Shown here one piece after another: positions 4,738 through 6,947 of a DNA stretch of 6,947 nucleotides. How positions within the stretch are numbered: position 1 is the first letter of the stretch; each line of letters opens with the position of its first letter. Location of the stretch: positions 1 to 6,947 of the forward strand of contig CANQHY010000064.1 of assembly GCA_947623975.1 (NCBI GenBank), written 5' to 3'. The notes beneath the pieces were generated by a model. That model saw only the letters and a list, made by a program, of their open reading frames with translations. It was not told the DNA's origin and searched no databases. Position numbers and translations under genes: made by a program. The DNA comes from an uncultured Bacilli bacterium. GTDB taxonomy: Bacteria > Bacillota_I > Bacilli_A > RF39 > UBA660.

Positions 4738-5628
4738 TTATTTCATTTCTTTAATAGCCACCGTTGCTGCTATACTCCCATCACTAACAGCTGTTGTAAG
4801 TTGTCTTAATTCTTTGACGCGAGCATCTCCCGCAACATAAATGCCTTTTGTTTTAGTATGAACGCCATCTAATGACTCTATATAACCGTATTCATTTAAA
4901 TCAACTACATTTTTAAATATTTCATTTTTAGGACTTTGACCTATAGCAATAAATAAACCATCGATAGCTAATTCTTTTTTATTGTTCAAATTATCCGCTA
5001 CGGTTATACTTTCCAATTTATCTTTTCCATTCAGATTAACAATATGTGAATTTAGTACAAATTCTACATTTTCTTTTTCTCCTAACTCACTTACATAACT
5101 ATCATCGCCTCTAAACGAATCTCTTCTGTGCACTAAATAAACCTTTTTAGCTATTTCTGATAAGTACAATGCATCCTCTAAAGCAGTATTGCCACCTCCA
5201 TTTACAGCAACAACTTTATCCTTATAAAAATTACCATCACAAGTAGCACAGTAGGATATTCCTTTACCAACGAATTCAGCTTCTTTTTCAATATTAAGCT
5301 TTCTATTTTCAGCACCGGTAGCAATAATAACCGCCTTAGAATTGTATTTGCCTTTATTGGTAAATACATTTTTATCTTCATCTATTTTAAGTACTGTCTC
5401 AAACTTTATTTCAGCTTTTAATTTTTTCACTTGATTATATAAAGTTTTTGAATATTCCACACCAGAAATAGATTCAATACCAGGATAATTTTCTATCTTA
5501 TTGGCATTTAATATTTGACCACCATATGACTTAGCCTCGAGCACTAAAACTTTTTTATTAGCTCTTCTTGCATAGATAGCACTTGTGAGTCCAGCAGCAC
5601 CTGCTCCTACAATAATTATATCGTACAT
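4738..5628 (-). CDS. trxB: Thioredoxin-disulfide reductase
   Basis: This cytosolic FAD enzyme passes electrons from NADPH to thioredoxin, EC 1.8.1.9. The FAD dinucleotide-binding loop is GAGAAG (8-13). The redox pair is CATC (Cys127, Cys130), followed by DG. The NADPH domain holds GGGNTA (144-149) and HRRDSFR (167-173), the Arg residues expected to bind the 2'-phosphate of NADPH. GDAR (267-270) and RQLTTAVSDG (275-284) form the C-terminal FAD contact. At 296 residues it is slightly shorter than the usual 305-320 but complete. The ATG at 5628 is the only option because a TGA lies in frame three codons upstream. No clear Shine-Dalgarno precedes it; instead a 10-bp hairpin lies about 12 bases upstream. 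No thioredoxin gene is in the window. The PepSY-like gene follows. Confidence 0.96.
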   Translation of the reverse strand: MYDIIIVGAGAAGLTSAIYARRANKKVLVLEAKSYGGQILNANKIENYPGIESISGVEYSKTLYNQVKKLKAEIKFETVLKIDEDKNVFTNKGKYNSKAVIIATGAENRKLNIEKEAEFVGKGISYCATCDGNFYKDKVVAVNGGGNTALEDALYLSEIAKKVYLVHRRDSFRGDDSYVSELGEKENVEFVLNSHIVNLNGKDKLESITVADNLNNKKELAIDGLFIAIGQSPKNEIFKNVVDLNEYGYIESLDGVHTKTKGIYVAGDARVKELRQLTTAVSDGSIAATVAIKEMK

Positions 5629-5640
5629 ATCAATTCATTT

Positions 5641-5668
5641 AATAGTCTACTAACACGGGTAAACTATT
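5641..5668 (-). other. Hairpin in the trxB 5' leader
   Basis: Arms AATAGTCTAC (5641-5650) and GTAAACTATT (5659-5668) pair over 10 positions (one G-U in the RNA) around an 8-base loop. The stem ends 12 bases before the trxB ATG, where a Shine-Dalgarno would be expected but is not seen. It may influence ribosome access. Confidence 0.4.
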
Positions 5669-5741
5669 TTCCCTTTCTTATTAATTAATATTTTTATTTA
5701 ATACCAATTTAATTGTCCTATTAATAATTTTAAAAGTAAAT

Positions 5742-5792
5742 TCATCTAGAAGTTTATAGGTCACATCACGAAAATTAAGCTAATCATCTAGA
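5742..5792. repeat. 9-bp direct repeats upstream of trxB, 42 bp apart
   Basis: TCATCTAGA occurs at 5742-5750 and 5784-5792. The 42-bp offset equals four turns of B-DNA, so two sites would face the same side of the helix. They lie in the trxB upstream region between the rpsI terminator and the gene. They could be operators, but 9-bp matches in such DNA may be chance. Confidence 0.3.
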
Positions 5793-5841
5793 TAAACATA
5801 CCTAATATATTGTATCATAAAAAATATAATATATATAAATT

Positions 5842-5866
5842 AAAAAAAACTCGCATTTGCGAGTTT
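5842..5866 (-). terminator. Intrinsic terminator of the rplM-rpsI operon
   Basis: On the minus strand AAACTCGC-AAAT-GCGAGTTT is followed by a run of T residues. It begins about 17 bases after the rpsI stop codon. This is a strong stem for such AT-rich DNA. Confidence 0.92.
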
Positions 5867-5882
5867 GAAAATAAACTGTAAA

Positions 5883-6308
5883 TTAACGTTTTGAAAATTG
5901 TGGTGCACGTCTTGCTTTCTTTAGTCCTGGTTTCTTACGTTCCTTAATTCTTGCATCTCTAGTAATAAATCCAGCAGACTTTAATAATTTTCTATAGCTA
6001 TTCTCACTATCAGCAGGAGTTGTAGAATCATATTCCAATAAAGCTCTTGTGATACCTAATCTAATCGCACCTGTTTGACCAGAAAATCCACCACCACGAA
6101 CATCGACATCTACATCAAAAATTTCCTTTGTATTAGTTAGTTCAAGTGGTTGTGATAAATTCATTATTAAAGTTTCATAAGGTAGATATTCATGAACATC
6201 TTTTCCATTTACTGTAATTTTACCAGTACCTGAAGTTAATCTAACCCTTGCAATACTAGCTTTTCTTCTACCAGTTCCATAATAAATGTTTTGTTTTGCT
6301 TTTGCCAT
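5883..6308 (-). CDS. rpsI: 30S ribosomal protein S9 (uS9)
   Basis: This protein of the small subunit head has a C-terminal tail that reaches the P-site tRNA. The 141-residue sequence shows YYGTGRRKASIARVRL (9-24), RGGGFSGQTGAIRLGI (71-86), the Asp/Thr segment before YRKLLK, and the invariant C-terminal RAPQFSKR (134-141). It is some ten residues longer than the common 130, through the N-terminal MAKAKQNI extension that many Firmicutes have. The start ATG 6308 has GGGAGG at 7-base spacing. It starts 12 bases after the stop of rplM and is followed by a strong terminator, so the two genes form a classic two-gene operon. Confidence 0.98.
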   Translation of the reverse strand: MAKAKQNIYYGTGRRKASIARVRLTSGTGKITVNGKDVHEYLPYETLIMNLSQPLELTNTKEIFDVDVDVRGGGFSGQTGAIRLGITRALLEYDSTTPADSENSYRKLLKSAGFITRDARIKERKKPGLKKARRAPQFSKR

Positions 6309-6320
6309 ACCTATACCTCC

Positions 6321-6752
6321 CTATTTAATTTCCATGATTTCTGGTTTTTGTGCCATGTGTGGATGACTACCTCCTGCATAAACAAACAATTTCTTATACA
6401 TTTGTCTACCAAGTCTAGTATGAGGAAGCATTCCTTTAACTGCACGTTCTACCATTTCAACTGGATAACTTTCTTTCATAACTTTTGCAGTTCTAACTCT
6501 TAATCCACCTGGATACATTGAGTGATTGTAATATTTTTTGTCTTCTAACTTATTACCTGTCAAAACAGCTTTTTCAGCATTAATTATTATTACATTATCA
6601 CCGCAATCAATATGTGGAGTATAAGTTGGTTTATGTTTTCCACGCAATACATGAGCAGCTTTAGCGGCAACGCGTCCTAAAACTTGACCATCTGCATCAA
6701 TAACATACCATTTACGTTCTACAGTCTCTTTTTTTTGCATATAACTTGTCAT
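6321..6752 (-). CDS. rplM: 50S ribosomal protein L13 (uL13)
   Basis: This is an early-assembly protein of the large subunit. The 143-residue sequence has the normal length and all family blocks: ERKWYVIDADGQVLGRVAA (12-30), GKHKPTYTPHIDCGDNVIII (38-57), YPGGLR (80-85), and GMLPHTRLGRQMYKKL (107-122) followed by HPHMAQKPE. The start ATG 6752 has AAGGAG at 7-base spacing; the Met at codon 5 is less well placed. It is first in the rplM-rpsI operon, transcribed from a consensus promoter through a structured leader that is probably the L13 autoregulation element. Confidence 0.98.
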   Translation of the reverse strand: MTSYMQKKETVERKWYVIDADGQVLGRVAAKAAHVLRGKHKPTYTPHIDCGDNVIIINAEKAVLTGNKLEDKKYYNHSMYPGGLRVRTAKVMKESYPVEMVERAVKGMLPHTRLGRQMYKKLFVYAGGSHPHMAQKPEIMEIK

Positions 6753-6764
6753 ATTTTTCTCCTT

Positions 6765-6820
6765 TTACTTAAGTTCAACTTTCCCGCGGCTAAACTTATG
6801 TGGGGATTTAAATGTACCGA
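6765..6820 (-). promoter_or_regulatory. Probable L13 ribosomal protein leader
   Basis: Between the promoter and the rplM ribosome binding site the minus strand reads AATCCCCACATAAGTTTAG, then CCGCGGGAAAGTTGAACTT. AAGTTTA pairs with TGAACTT (7 bp with one wobble) around a G-rich loop, and CCCC upstream (6805-6802) can pair with GGG of the loop to form a pseudoknot-like closure. Position, length and this GC-rich core in otherwise poor-GC DNA fit the Firmicutes L13 leader, where L13 represses its own operon. Identification is from memory of the family, not a model search. Confidence 0.55.
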
Positions 6821-6825
6821 TTAAG

Positions 6826-6854
6826 ATTATACTAAAATGTAATCATAATGTCAA
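6826..6854 (-). promoter_or_regulatory. Consensus sigma-A promoter of rplM-rpsI
   Basis: The minus strand has TTGACA (6854-6849), exactly 17 bases of spacer, and TATAAT (6831-6826). Both hexamers match the housekeeping consensus perfectly, as expected for a ribosomal protein operon. Transcription would start near 6819. Confidence 0.93.
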
Positions 6855-6874
6855 CGAAATATGTTAAATTTGTG

Positions 6875-6918
6875 ATTATCAAGGGAAAATTTCCTAAATA
6901 TTATCAAGCGAAAATTTC
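6875..6918. repeat. Two 19-bp near-identical direct repeats upstream of the rplM promoter
   Basis: Copies at 6875-6893 and 6900-6918 read ATTATCAAGsGAAAATTTC, differing at one position (G or C), with a 25-bp period. They start about 20 bases upstream of the -35 box. Each contains GAAAATTTC, itself nearly palindromic. They may be paired protein sites or an AT-rich UP-like element. No gene is visible in the rest of 6855-6947. Confidence 0.6.
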
Positions 6919-6947
6919 TCAAATAATATATCATAAATGATTAGGTG

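Noticed and set aside
1892..5628. Functional link between trxB and the CGDCEC protein as a dedicated disulfide pathway
   Set aside because: TrxB acts in the cytosol, the cysteines are predicted outside, the genes are in separate transcription units, and no thioredoxin or transmembrane electron carrier is present.
5629..5882. A small gene or RNA between rpsI and trxB
   Set aside because: No open frame with a ribosome site on either strand and no recognisable RNA beyond the rpsI terminator and the short trxB leader hairpin.

Overview
The window is AT-rich, and almost all of its genes lie on the minus strand. It looks like a low-GC Gram-positive chromosome (Firmicutes, probably an uncultured Bacilli/Erysipelotrichia/RF39-type gut lineage). 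The reasons are AGGAGG-type ribosome binding sites, a perfect consensus sigma-A promoter, intrinsic terminators, TTG start use, normal TGA stops with TGG for Trp, and SipW/TasA-type secretion. The lineage is an inference.

Right part (about 6950 to 4140, read on the minus strand). A housekeeping block starts with rplM (L13) and rpsI (S9). They have a textbook promoter, a probable L13 autoregulatory leader and a clean terminator. Next come trxB (thioredoxin reductase) and a small membrane-anchored PepSY-like protein, closed by a second intrinsic terminator at about 4143-4169.

Left part (about 4090 to 1) is a dedicated surface-protein locus, all in one direction: signal peptidase 1 (SipW-like, with a charged C-terminal tail), a major TasA/camelysin-like exported protein, a membrane-anchored homologue with a CGDCEC cluster, two smaller exported homologues, signal peptidase 2 (SipW-like, no tail), and the 5' end of another TasA-like gene. 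The four complete exported proteins share a K-[IM]-[AL]-P motif near the middle and a Trp-bearing strand near the C-terminus. Three of them, plus the truncated one, carry a SipW-type signal peptide ending in (A/S)-R-Y. The layout suggests a self-assembling surface fibre with one abundant subunit, several minor or anchoring subunits and two processing peptidases. No sortase, known adhesin domain or regulator gene is visible.

Regulatory structure is concentrated here: an extended -10 promoter with an overlapping inverted repeat and a structured leader before sipW1, a 22-bp palindrome and a hairpin before the major subunit gene, and two adjacent hairpins straight after it that could lower expression of the minor subunits.

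The extreme left end is anomalous. The last TasA-like gene keeps a normal start and signal peptide, then runs into sequence that reads better as the 3' end of an unrelated, less AT-rich plus-strand gene. This is either a rearrangement or an assembly join.
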